Positions 14,612-23,460 of a stretch of DNA of 64,000 nucleotides are shown piece by piece. Every line of letters starts with the position of its first letter. Within the stretch, counting starts at the first letter, position 1. The notes below the pieces were generated by a model. The model was not told the DNA's origin. It saw nothing but the letters and a program-made list of their open reading frames with translations, and searched no databases. The DNA is taken from NCBI GenBank assembly GCA_964554185.1, contig CAZKNJ010000006.1, positions 5,989-69,988 on the forward strand, read 5' to 3'. Made by a program: the position numbers and the translations under genes. This DNA is from CAZKNJ01 sp964554185 (lineage in GTDB: Bacteria > 4484-113).

Positions 14612-16435
14612 ATGGAGCGAACCTTCACTTTCAAAGCTGTTGCCTTGCTGCTGGCACTATTTGCATTCGGCATTGCCGGCATAGCCAAGCTCTACACCAT
14701 CCAAACCGCCCAGGGAAAAGACCTCGATTCGCGCCTTTCCACAATGTGGGAGCGCCACGCGCCGCGCCACGCCAAACGCGGCAGGATCCTCTGCCGCGAT
14801 GGCGAAACCGTCATTGCCACTAGCACCAAGCTGGCACGTGTCATTGTGGAAAAGCACTTGGTCGCCGACCCTGATGGAGTGGCGGACACCTTAAGCTCGT
14901 ACCTCGGCCGCAGCCGTGATGAAGTGCTCGCTGCCATAACTTCCGAGACCGGCCCCAGAAGCCTGGAGCTCTCCCAGAACATCCCCGCCCAGACCGCCGA
15001 GAGCATTTCTTCGGCCCGGCTGCGCGGCGTCTTCATCCGCTACTACTACCAACGCAACTACCCATACGGCGACGGTTTCGCGGCTCAAACTATAGGCTAT
15101 ACCTGCGACCGTTCCGGCCTGAGCATCGGGCTGGAGAAGCAGTACAACGACACACTGGAAGGGACTGACGGCAGCGCGGAATACGATTCCGACCGCTCGG
15201 GAAGGATGATACCGTGCACCCTCGCGGCCGAAGATCCGCAAGACGGCGCCGACCTGGTTACCACCATGGACGCGGCCATCCAGCAGATCTGCGAAGACGT
15301 GGTGCAGGAAGCTTACAAGCGCCACAATCCCAAATGGGCGCTGATTGCCGTGATGGACCCGTCAACCGGTGAGATACTGGCAGTCGCCTCCCGGCCCGGC
15401 TTCGATCCCAACGATTATGCCAAGAATGGCAGCCAAGGAAACGAGGCGAATCCGCTGGTTCATTTCGTCTACGAGCCGGGCTCGGTAATGAAGCCGCTGA
15501 TAGCCTCCGCCGCGCTGGATCGCGGATGGTTAACGACGGATGAGACTTTCCACTGCACTCCCACGCTGAAGATTGGCAAATACACCATAACTGAAGCGGA
15601 ACACGACAAGAACCCCGCAGGCTACGGCGACATTCCGATTAACAACATCATCGTCCACAGTTCCAACGTGGGCATTGCCCAGGTGGGGCTGAAACTCGGG
15701 CAGGAGAAGCTCTCCAGCATCTTCTCCACCTTCGGCCTCTATGAGAAGACCGGAATCGAGCTTCCCGCCGAGGCGCACGGCATCAAGCCTAAGGGCTATA
15801 CCCACGCCCGCAAAGGCGAAGTGTGGCCCGAAGTAGTGGTCGCCAATTCCGCCTTCGGCCAGGGGATTGCCGTTACGCCTCTACAACTGATGCGCGCTTA
15901 CGCGGCAATCGCCAACGGGGGTTTCCTGGTCCGCCCGACGCTGGTAGTGAATGACGAGGAGTTGCAGCCCCAAACGGCGGTAATCGCCGGGAAACAGGTT
16001 CCCCTCAAACCGGACGAGAAGGTGATGGGCGCATCTGACGATTCGCTTGCCCCGGAACCAGCTCCGTCCAGCGATAAACGGCGAATCTTCAGCACGGAAA
16101 CGGCAAACGGCATTCAACAAGTGCTACAAACCGTGGTGCGGGAAGGCACCGGCAAGAAAGCTGCGCTGGAGTATTTCTACGTCGCCGGTAAGACCGGCAC
16201 GGCCGAGGTGCCCGGCGACAGCGGCTACAAGAAGGGCAAGTACAACTCCACTTTCATCGGCTTCTTTCCCTCATACAAGCCGCGATATTTGATACTGGCG
16301 CTTCTCTCGGAGCCGCGCGGTCAGTACTATGCAAGCCAGATCGCCGCGCCCGTCTTCCACGAAGTGGCGGAACGCATTACACTAGTCAAGGAGGTGCGTC
16401 CCGAAATCAGCCGTGAGACTGGGGGAACTCCTTAA
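14612..16435 (+). CDS. ftsI: Septal peptidoglycan D,D-transpeptidase FtsI (PBP3)
   Basis: Class B penicillin-binding protein that crosslinks septal peptidoglycan, working with FtsW. 607 residues. A single N-terminal anchor (VALLLALFAFGIAGIAKLYTI) is followed by the pedestal domain with RHAKRGRILCRDGETV. The transpeptidase domain has the acyl-serine motif EPGSVMKPL (SxxK), SSN in HSSNVGIAQVGL, and KTGTAEV (KTG). These three catalytic motifs are intact. The 3' end overlaps murE by 23 bases. The start follows the second 55-base repeat; the ribosome-binding site is weak (GAAAG). Confidence 0.95.
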   Translation: MERTFTFKAVALLLALFAFGIAGIAKLYTIQTAQGKDLDSRLSTMWERHAPRHAKRGRILCRDGETVIATSTKLARVIVEKHLVADPDGVADTLSSYLGRSRDEVLAAITSETGPRSLELSQNIPAQTAESISSARLRGVFIRYYYQRNYPYGDGFAAQTIGYTCDRSGLSIGLEKQYNDTLEGTDGSAEYDSDRSGRMIPCTLAAEDPQDGADLVTTMDAAIQQICEDVVQEAYKRHNPKWALIAVMDPSTGEILAVASRPGFDPNDYAKNGSQGNEANPLVHFVYEPGSVMKPLIASAALDRGWLTTDETFHCTPTLKIGKYTITEAEHDKNPAGYGDIPINNIIVHSSNVGIAQVGLKLGQEKLSSIFSTFGLYEKTGIELPAEAHGIKPKGYTHARKGEVWPEVVVANSAFGQGIAVTPLQLMRAYAAIANGGFLVRPTLVVNDEELQPQTAVIAGKQVPLKPDEKVMGASDDSLAPEPAPSSDKRRIFSTETANGIQQVLQTVVREGTGKKAALEYFYVAGKTGTAEVPGDSGYKKGKYNSTFIGFFPSYKPRYLILALLSEPRGQYYASQIAAPVFHEVAERITLVKEVRPEISRETGGTP

Positions 16436-17939
16436 GGGCATTGACGGCCTTGACACTGGCAAGGCGGACCTGAACGCTCACATCCGCTCCGTCACCAACG
16501 ACAGCCGCAAGGCTGGTCCAGGCTCGCTCTTCGTTGCGCTCAAGGGTACCGCAACCGACGGCCACTTGTTTGCACCAGCCGCCGTGTCAAACGGCGCAGT
16601 CTGCATCGTTCATCAGGATCCGCTCACCACCCCGGAGGGTGTGTCCAGAGTCCACGCGGTTGACACCGGCCCGCTTTACGCGCTGCTGGCTGCCAGGATA
16701 GCGGGTGAGCCCAGCCGCAAGTTGCGGGTCATCGGCGTCACCGGAACCAACGGCAAGACTTCGGTGACGATAATGCTCGACTCAATCCTGCGGGCTGCCG
16801 GGCGCCGCTGCGCCATTCTCGGCACGCTGGGATTCCGCCCTCCCCTCGCCGCAAACGCGCCGGACACGCTTAGCTTCGTCGGCCGTGGCTTGACCACTCC
16901 GGATGCCGCCGACCTGCAGAACCTACTGGCTGCATGCGTTCTGGACGAAGCTGAGTGCGTCGCCATGGAGGTATCGTCCCACGCGCTCGTTCAGCGGCGG
17001 GTGGACCACGTGCATTACCGGGGACGCCTGTTCACCAATCTCACTCAGGACCATCTGGACTACCACCATACAATGGAGAAGTACGCGGAGGCCAAGCTCA
17101 ACTTCTTCACCAGGCCCGAGCTGGGACGGGCGGACTACGCCGTAGCCAACTGGGATGACGCGCTGGGCTCGCGGATTGCCGCAGAGGCTGACTGCACGGT
17201 CCTGCGGTATGGAATGTCCGGCGGCGTGGAATTGACCGCGCGCATTCAGCGCCAGAATCTCGAGGGAATCCAGTGCCGACTAAGCTACAACGGACTGAAA
17301 GCCGCCGACGCCCCACCCTCCGCCCGCGAGCCTTTCGAGGTGCTGCTGGAATCGCCGCTAATCGGCTCTTACAACATCTCTAACATGATGGCTGCTGCCG
17401 GCGGGGCGGTGATGGAGGGCGTAGAGCCTGACGCCATCCGCACAGGGCTCATGCGCGTGAAACGCATCCCGGGCCGCCTGGAGCGCGTGCCCAACAAGCA
17501 TGGTGTCCACGTGCTTGTTGATTACGCGCACACTCCTGATGCGCTGGCGAAGGTGCTGGCGACTATCCGGCAGGCTGCCGGAGCCGGAACGCGCATTATC
17601 TGCGTATTCGGCTGCGGCGGCGATCGCGACCGCGACAAGCGCCCGAAAATGGGGCTGGCGGCGGCGGGCGCGGACATCCTGGTCGTTACCAGCGACAATC
17701 CGCGCAGCGAGAACCCGCTGGCGATCATCACCGGTATTCTGGGTGGCATTCCGCACGAAGCGGAATCGCGCTGCATCGTGGAGCCGGATAGGCGTGAGGC
17801 TATCGGACTGGCTCGTGAGCTTGCTCATAGTGGCGATGTCGTGCTCATCGCCGGCAAGGGTCACGAGGATTACCAAATATTCGCCGATCGTACGGAGCGC
17901 TTCAGCGATGTGGAGGTGGCGCGTGAGCTTCTCCAGTGA
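16413..17939 (+). CDS. murE: UDP-MurNAc-tripeptide synthetase MurE (meso-DAP type)
   Basis: Cytoplasmic ligase adding the third amino acid to UDP-MurNAc-L-Ala-D-Glu. 508 residues from GTG 16413, within the end of ftsI. It contains DSRKAGPGSLFVAL (uracil-binding domain), the P-loop VTGTNGKTSV, the MEVSSHAL block and RIPGRLERV. DYAHTPDAL and the substrate motif DNPRSENP follow. DNPR is the signature of meso-diaminopimelate-specific enzymes, in line with dapB and asd just upstream. The C-terminal LIAGKGHEDYQ is intact. There is an 80-base gap to murF, the longest within the first half of the cluster after ftsI. Confidence 0.96.
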   Translation: MRLGELLKGIDGLDTGKADLNAHIRSVTNDSRKAGPGSLFVALKGTATDGHLFAPAAVSNGAVCIVHQDPLTTPEGVSRVHAVDTGPLYALLAARIAGEPSRKLRVIGVTGTNGKTSVTIMLDSILRAAGRRCAILGTLGFRPPLAANAPDTLSFVGRGLTTPDAADLQNLLAACVLDEAECVAMEVSSHALVQRRVDHVHYRGRLFTNLTQDHLDYHHTMEKYAEAKLNFFTRPELGRADYAVANWDDALGSRIAAEADCTVLRYGMSGGVELTARIQRQNLEGIQCRLSYNGLKAADAPPSAREPFEVLLESPLIGSYNISNMMAAAGGAVMEGVEPDAIRTGLMRVKRIPGRLERVPNKHGVHVLVDYAHTPDALAKVLATIRQAAGAGTRIICVFGCGGDRDRDKRPKMGLAAAGADILVVTSDNPRSENPLAIITGILGGIPHEAESRCIVEPDRREAIGLARELAHSGDVVLIAGKGHEDYQIFADRTERFSDVEVARELLQ

Positions 17940-18019
17940 TTTGCCGCGCCACCGGCAAAGGGGTATGATTCACCTGCTCTCTTACTCACTCTTGGCTGGC
18001 GTTCTTTTGGAGCCTGATA

Positions 18020-19696
18020 ATGGGATTTCTGTTTCCTCTGCATGAGGCCTTAGGGCCTCTCTCCGGGAGCGTCGTTTTCGGCAGCACGGAAACGCGCTTC
18101 GGCACCTACTGCATCGACTCGCGCTATGCTACCGAAGGGTCCATGTTCGTGCCCCTTCTTGGCCAGCACCGCGACGGCCACCACTTCATAATCGATGCGT
18201 TCCAAGGCGGCGCGACGGTTTCGCTGGTGCGGCGCGGACACCACTTAGTCCCGGAGATCATCCGCGCCGTCCAGGAATCCCAGAGTTTTGTCTCGCGGCA
18301 GCTGCCCCACGACGTGAGCATCGTTGAAGTGCGCCATACACTGGTCGCCCTGCAGAAGCTGGCAAGCTGGTTCCGGCGAAACTTCAGCGAAGTGAAAGTA
18401 ATTGGCGTCTCGGGCAGCGTGGGCAAGACTCAGACCAAGGAAATGGCGCTTACGCTGCTGAGCAGCCGTTTCAAAGCAGTTGGCACCGACAAGAACTTCA
18501 ACAATGAAATCGGTGTTCCCCTGACGCTCTCAAAGCTGGGGCCTGATGTGCACTTCGCCGTAATTGAGATGGCGATGCGGGGCCGCGGAGAGATCTCGCT
18601 GCTTTCGCGTATTGCCCAGCCAAACGTCAGCCTCATAACAAACACCCTGGGTAGCCACATCGGCCGCCTGGGTTCCCGCACCGAAGTTGTGCGCGCCAAG
18701 GCAGAGATAATTGACGGAATGAAGCCGGGCGATACTCTGTGGCTGAACGCTGATGATGTGCACCTGAATCTGCTGATGCACGAGATCGAGCAAAAGCAGG
18801 CTCTTTCGCGCGGCTTGCAGCTGAAGTTCTTTGATGCCTCCGCCGCGGCTCAGACTTTGCCCCCCATCGGCCCGCTGTTCATTCCAGCCGGAGACGATGA
18901 AGCCGCGTTACCACCTTACCCCAAGCCAAAACCTGAAGTGTGGGTGGAGGATGTCGTCTACCAGGACATCAACGGGTCAGTCTTCACGCTCTACGCCGGC
19001 GGCGACAAGCGGGAGGTGTCGCTCCGCTTGCCGGGGCGCGGTGCGGTGGAAAACCTGACCTGCGCCGCCGCAATCACCTACAACTGCGGACTTGAACTCT
19101 CTGAAATCGCCGAACTCGTGGGCAGCCTCACTCCAACACCTCAGCGTCTCACGCCGTATATGCTGGTGGAAGGAGTGATTCTCATTGACGACTCCTACAA
19201 CAGCAGCCCGGCATCCACACTGGATGCCCTGGAGGTGCTGGCTCAGCTGTCAAAACGAGCACGCGTGATCGCAGTGCTCGGCGACATGCTGGAGTTGGGC
19301 CGGTTTGACGCGGTTTATCACCAGGAGGCTGCCCGCCAGTTGCTCAGGATGAAGCCCGCACTCGCCATCGGCATCGGCCCACGGATGGCCGCGCTGCAGG
19401 ATGTTGAGGCTGCCGGCAGCACGGAGTTGCTTTGGTTCCACGGCCATAGCGAGGAAAACGACCGGCTCGCCAGGGGATTCCCCCCCAGCGCCAACGGCTT
19501 GGACGATGACTCTGACGGGCGCACGGAGATGGTGGACCGCACCACCATCGCCCGCATAGCGGAACGCTTGCTGCAGGAAATCCGTAGCAGCGACGATCCT
19601 ACGGTGATACTGGTCAAGGGCTCACGCGCGCTGCACTTGGAGAGAGTTGTGGCTGACGTGCTTGGGTACTTCGGCAAGGAGGCCGCAATCCTGTGA
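18020..19696 (+). CDS. murF: UDP-MurNAc-tripeptide:D-Ala-D-Ala ligase MurF
   Basis: Adds D-Ala-D-Ala to the UDP-MurNAc-tripeptide. 558 residues, longer than the usual about 450; the extra residues are mainly an insertion near 275-320 and in the C-terminal domain. P-loop GVSGSVGKTQTKEM, DKNFNNEIGVPLTL (typical MurF), EMAMRGRGEI, SLITNTLGSHIGRLGS, and LIDDSYNSSPASTLDAL in the C-terminal domain all support MurF. The final VILVKGSRALHLERV matches the family KGSR motif. TTGGAG precedes the ATG. Ends in a GTGA overlap with mraY. Confidence 0.94.
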   Translation: MGFLFPLHEALGPLSGSVVFGSTETRFGTYCIDSRYATEGSMFVPLLGQHRDGHHFIIDAFQGGATVSLVRRGHHLVPEIIRAVQESQSFVSRQLPHDVSIVEVRHTLVALQKLASWFRRNFSEVKVIGVSGSVGKTQTKEMALTLLSSRFKAVGTDKNFNNEIGVPLTLSKLGPDVHFAVIEMAMRGRGEISLLSRIAQPNVSLITNTLGSHIGRLGSRTEVVRAKAEIIDGMKPGDTLWLNADDVHLNLLMHEIEQKQALSRGLQLKFFDASAAAQTLPPIGPLFIPAGDDEAALPPYPKPKPEVWVEDVVYQDINGSVFTLYAGGDKREVSLRLPGRGAVENLTCAAAITYNCGLELSEIAELVGSLTPTPQRLTPYMLVEGVILIDDSYNSSPASTLDALEVLAQLSKRARVIAVLGDMLELGRFDAVYHQEAARQLLRMKPALAIGIGPRMAALQDVEAAGSTELLWFHGHSEENDRLARGFPPSANGLDDDSDGRTEMVDRTTIARIAERLLQEIRSSDDPTVILVKGSRALHLERVVADVLGYFGKEAAIL

Positions 19697-20709
19697 CCGG
19701 TCAGGTAACAACCTTCACGATTTCAGCAGTCTTCAGCCTGATTGTCATCTACCCCCTGTACACGCTCCTCAAGCGGGAATTCTGCCAGAGTCACCGCCAA
19801 TGGGGTCCCCAGAGCCATCTGCAAAAAGGCTCGGTGCCCACTGGTGGAGGGTTGGTCTTTGTCATCATCCTGCTGCTTGGGCTGGTCGCGGGCCTGGTGG
19901 GCCTGGGCGAACTGGTAGAGATTCCAGATGGCGAACTCCGAACGACCGGCTTGTTGCTCGTCGCTGTCAGCGTGGCGTTCGGCTTGGTTGGGTTCACCGA
20001 CGACTACCTGAAAGTCATGCTGCGCAGCTCGCGCGGCTTCCTTGCGCGCTACAAGCTGCTGCTTCAAGTATTGCTGGCGTACGGGGCGGTTCACTTCGCC
20101 TACGGTATAAACAACACCGCGTACCCGCTACTCGGGGGGCCACCGCAGGAAGTCCCGAAGTGGCTCTTCTACACGCTAGGCACCTTCCTGCTGGTGGGAT
20201 TGGTCAACGGCGTCAACTTCAGTGACGGGCTGGACGGCCTGGCATCGGGGCTGGGTCTGATCAGCGCTCTTGCCCTGGTAGTTATCTTCACCCCCCTGGC
20301 CGAGACACATTTGACGGGAGCCGAATCTGTACTCGCAACCGCCTGTCTGATAATGGCCGGCTCTCTGCTCGCCTTTCTCATCGTCAACTTCAAGCCCGCC
20401 CAGATTTACATGGGCGACACCGGCAGCTATCTGCTGGGCGCCTTCCTGGGAATCGTTGCACTGCTTGGCGGACTGCTGTACTTCCTGATACCGCTCAGCT
20501 TGGTGTACGGGGCGGAAGTCCTGAGCGTAATCCTCCAGGTCATTTACTTCCGGTTGACGGGCGGCAAGCGGCTCCTTCTAATGAGTCCGCTCCACCACCA
20601 TTTTGAGCTGGCCTGCCGCAGTGAGATTCAGACCGTGCTTGGTTTCTGGGGCGCCCATGCTATTGTCTGCGCCGCAACCGCTGTTCTCTTCTTCAAGGTG
20701 GCCTGCTAA
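19693..20709 (+). CDS. mraY: Phospho-MurNAc-pentapeptide translocase MraY
   Basis: Inner-membrane enzyme that makes lipid I from UDP-MurNAc-pentapeptide and undecaprenyl phosphate. 338 residues, about ten transmembrane helices. Family motifs: GSVPTGGGLVFV, FTDDYLKV (the usual DDxxK motif), GLVNGVNFSDGLDGLASG, QIYMGDTGSYLLGA (Mg-binding), and MSPLHHHFEL (the HHH loop). Starts at GTG within the murF stop and overlaps murD by 1 base (TAATG). In NFSDG, Ser replaces the more usual Thr. Confidence 0.96.
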   Translation: MTGQVTTFTISAVFSLIVIYPLYTLLKREFCQSHRQWGPQSHLQKGSVPTGGGLVFVIILLLGLVAGLVGLGELVEIPDGELRTTGLLLVAVSVAFGLVGFTDDYLKVMLRSSRGFLARYKLLLQVLLAYGAVHFAYGINNTAYPLLGGPPQEVPKWLFYTLGTFLLVGLVNGVNFSDGLDGLASGLGLISALALVVIFTPLAETHLTGAESVLATACLIMAGSLLAFLIVNFKPAQIYMGDTGSYLLGAFLGIVALLGGLLYFLIPLSLVYGAEVLSVILQVIYFRLTGGKRLLLMSPLHHHFELACRSEIQTVLGFWGAHAIVCAATAVLFFKVAC

Positions 20710-22064
20710 TGGAACTTGCCAACAAGAGAATCGGGGTCTTTGGACTGGGAATAACTGGACGGGCGGTAACCGAGTACTTGCTCAAGCATGGAGCCGTACC
20801 GGTATGCGCTGACGAGGTCGCCAAACCGGAGAAGCTCGATTCGCTCACGCGATACGTCTCCGAGCTTGGCGTTGAATCGCATCTTGGCGCTATCCCGACA
20901 GGAGCATTCACCAAGATCGATCTGGCCGTAGTGTCCCCCGGCATCAACCCCAAGAACCCGGTGATTCTCGCCGCCCAGGAAGCAGGCACGCCCGTTATCT
21001 CCGAGATTGACCTCGCCTACCGCAGGTGCCCCTGCCCCATCGTCGCCGTTACCGGCAGTAACGGCAAATCCACTACGACTGCATTGCTCGCCCACATCCT
21101 CAACGGCTTCCGCCGGGCGGTGGCCGCCGGCAACATCGGCCTACCCTTCATCTCGCAGGTGGACGGCCTCTCGCCCGACGATGTGGTCTGCTGCGAAGTC
21201 AGCAGCTTCCAGCTGGAATTCAGCCCGGAGTTTCATCCGCGCATTGCCGTCTATACGAATATCACGCCTGACCACCTGGAACGCCACCTTACCTTTGAGA
21301 ATTATGCGGAGGTCAAACGCGGCATGGTCAAGACCATGGGCGAGAACGACACCGTTGTCTACAACGCGGAAGATGAGAGCCTCCAGCCGGACGAGTTTCC
21401 ACGTAAGCCGGTAGCGTTCCTGCCCTTCTCCAGCGTGGGAGAAATCGGCCCGCCAGGGGCGTATCTGGAGGACTCCCAGATGTGGTTTATGGTGGAGGGC
21501 ACTGAAATCAGCCTTCCGCGCACCACTCTGAAGCTGCCGGGCCTGCACAATGTGGAAAACGCGCTGGCGGCGGGGCTGGCGGCACGCCTGTTGGGGGCGA
21601 AAAAGCAAGACCTGGACCGGGGCCTGTCCACCTTTGAGGGCTTTGAACACCGCATTGAGTTTGTCCGGGAGAAGGACGGTGTGCGCTACTACAACGACAG
21701 CAAGGCGACCAATCCCGAGGCTGCCGTCACCGCGCTCAAATCCTTTGACCGCCCAATTGTCCTCATCGCCGGCGGCCGGGACAAAGGCACCGATCTGGGT
21801 GAGTTCGTGTCGCACATCAAGCAGACGGCGCGCGAGGTCATCCTGCTCGGCGAAGCGGCTGCTCGCTTCAGTGAAGCGCTGAGCCACGCAGGATACAGCA
21901 ATACCCATATGGTCTCCGACTACCCCGCCGCGGTCAAACTGGCATCTGTGCTGGCCCGGCCCGGGGACATCGTGCTGCTCAGTCCGGCCTGTGCAAGTTT
22001 CGATATGTTCGACAGCTTTGAGCAGCGCGGAACGGTGTTCAAAACGCTGGTGATGGAGCTGTAA
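20709..22064 (+). CDS. murD: UDP-MurNAc-L-Ala:D-Glu ligase MurD
   Basis: Adds D-glutamate to UDP-MurNAc-L-alanine in the cytoplasm. 451 residues. N-terminal GVFGLGITGRAV, the P-loop VTGSNGKSTTTALL, CEVSSFQLE and NITPDHLERH are seen. FEHRIEFV, then YYNDSKATNPEAAVTAL and LIAGGRDKGTD complete the ligase core, and LLSPACASFDMFDSFEQRG is the diagnostic MurD C-terminus. Overlaps mraY by 1 base; 6 bases separate it from ftsW. Confidence 0.97.
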   Translation: MELANKRIGVFGLGITGRAVTEYLLKHGAVPVCADEVAKPEKLDSLTRYVSELGVESHLGAIPTGAFTKIDLAVVSPGINPKNPVILAAQEAGTPVISEIDLAYRRCPCPIVAVTGSNGKSTTTALLAHILNGFRRAVAAGNIGLPFISQVDGLSPDDVVCCEVSSFQLEFSPEFHPRIAVYTNITPDHLERHLTFENYAEVKRGMVKTMGENDTVVYNAEDESLQPDEFPRKPVAFLPFSSVGEIGPPGAYLEDSQMWFMVEGTEISLPRTTLKLPGLHNVENALAAGLAARLLGAKKQDLDRGLSTFEGFEHRIEFVREKDGVRYYNDSKATNPEAAVTALKSFDRPIVLIAGGRDKGTDLGEFVSHIKQTAREVILLGEAAARFSEALSHAGYSNTHMVSDYPAAVKLASVLARPGDIVLLSPACASFDMFDSFEQRGTVFKTLVMEL

Positions 22065-22070
22065 ACCGCG

Positions 22071-23321
22071 ATGGTATCAGGCGCCGACAATCTGGGAGCC
22101 AGCAGGCGAAAGTCGCTGGTGAGCACGCGCCGCGAGGAACTCCAGCAGATGATGTTCCACCTGCTGGTCGTCACCGGCGTGCTGTTGGTACTTGGGCTCA
22201 TCGCGCTCTTCTCGGCCAGTACCGCTCCCCTGGCGGCTGCCGGCCGGTATCCGTACAGCGTGGTGCTGCGCCAATGCGGCTTCATCGCCATCGGGCTTGT
22301 GCTGATGGGCCTGATGGCGCGGGTGTTTATCCCGCCGATGCCGGATTCCGTGCTGAAGTTTGCGTGCCGCCTGGCCTTCCTGATTAACCTGCTGCTGCTG
22401 GTGGCAGTCAACTTCACTCCTCTCGGCCCTGAGATCAACGGAGCCCACCGGTGGCTCAAGCTTGGCGGATTCCAGTTCCAACCTTCTGAGTTCCTCAAGA
22501 TTACGGCCGTCCTGTTCATCGCCGCCGTGCTGCTCGGCCCGAAGGCGCAAAAGGCCTTCACCACCTTCAGAACCGAACGCGGGAACACGATGACCATCCC
22601 GCGTAATCGGCTGCGCATGGCCTTCGTCTACCTGGGGTGCCTTGCGTCCCTCGGCCTGGTGGTCATCCAGCCCGATCTGGGCTCAACCGCGATAATCCTC
22701 GTAGTGATACTCGCAACACTTATGCTCATCGGCGTGCCGGTGAAGAGCATCCTCAAGTTTCTTTTGGTGCTGGTATTTCTGGGCGCAGCTGGGTATTTCG
22801 TCGCGCCACAGAAGTACTTCTACGCAATGGAACGTATCACCACGGCGATGGATCCAATGAGTGATGTGAGCGACAGCGGTTACCAGATCGTCCAGTCTCT
22901 GGGAGCAATTAATAAGGGCGGCCTACTGGGCCGCGGCTACATGAACTCCCTGCAGAAGATGAACCGTCTTCCACTACAAGACCGTGACTTCATCTTCGCG
23001 GTATGGGTGGAGGAAATGGGGATGATTGGGGGGCTGCTGGTAATCTGCCTCTTCCTTTACTTCGCGTTCATCGCCCTGCGCCTGAGCACTTTGCTGCCTT
23101 TCAGCTTTGAAGCGGTCGGTGTGGTGGCGCTGGGATTTACCGTCTCGTTTCAGGCGTTGATAAACGTAGCGACCAATGTCGGGGTGCTGCCGGTTTCGGG
23201 GTTAACGCTTCCATTTTTCAGCAGCGGCGGCACCTCCATGATCGTCAGCCTGCTCATCGTCGGCATCATGCTGGGGCTGGTCAACCGACAGCTTCGGCAG
23301 GCTTCGCGGGGACGGTCATAG
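22071..23321 (+). CDS. ftsW: Septal SEDS glycosyltransferase FtsW
   Basis: SEDS-family polymerase of septal glycan strands that works with FtsI. 416 residues. A cytoplasmic N-terminus of about 40 residues is followed by about ten membrane helices. Family blocks: LFSASTAPLA, EINGAHRWLKLGGFQFQPSEFLK, VVIQPDLGSTAI, GYQIVQSLGAINKGGLLGRG, DRDFIFAVWVEEMGM (catalytic Asp region) and LPFFSSGGTSMIV. The next gene is murC; the murG normally found between them is absent. Confidence 0.95.
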   Translation: MVSGADNLGASRRKSLVSTRREELQQMMFHLLVVTGVLLVLGLIALFSASTAPLAAAGRYPYSVVLRQCGFIAIGLVLMGLMARVFIPPMPDSVLKFACRLAFLINLLLLVAVNFTPLGPEINGAHRWLKLGGFQFQPSEFLKITAVLFIAAVLLGPKAQKAFTTFRTERGNTMTIPRNRLRMAFVYLGCLASLGLVVIQPDLGSTAIILVVILATLMLIGVPVKSILKFLLVLVFLGAAGYFVAPQKYFYAMERITTAMDPMSDVSDSGYQIVQSLGAINKGGLLGRGYMNSLQKMNRLPLQDRDFIFAVWVEEMGMIGGLLVICLFLYFAFIALRLSTLLPFSFEAVGVVALGFTVSFQALINVATNVGVLPVSGLTLPFFSSGGTSMIVSLLIVGIMLGLVNRQLRQASRGRS

Positions 23322-23358
23322 GGGGCACTGCAAAGATGCACCCAATCTGTAAAAGGGC

Positions 23359-23364
23359 TATAAT
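23359..23364 (+). promoter_or_regulatory. Candidate -10 box before murC
   Basis: Perfect TATAAT in the 139-base ftsW-murC spacer with no recognisable -35. It would allow murC-murB-ddl-ftsQ to be transcribed separately. The rest of the spacer (23380-23460) is GC-rich with repeated GCCGG blocks capable of folding. This is the site where murG would normally lie. Confidence 0.45.
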
Positions 23365-23460
23365 CATGCGGACGGGGACCGGCCGATGGGCGACGCTGCG
23401 CTTGCGTCAGGCCGGCTGCCCGGAGTTGCGCCGGAGGGCCGGCACCGGCCCGTAGGTCTG

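Noticed and set aside
23322..23460. Hidden or degraded murG between ftsW and murC
   Set aside because: Only 139 bases are available and none of the frames shows MurG motifs; a complete murG needs about 1 kb.
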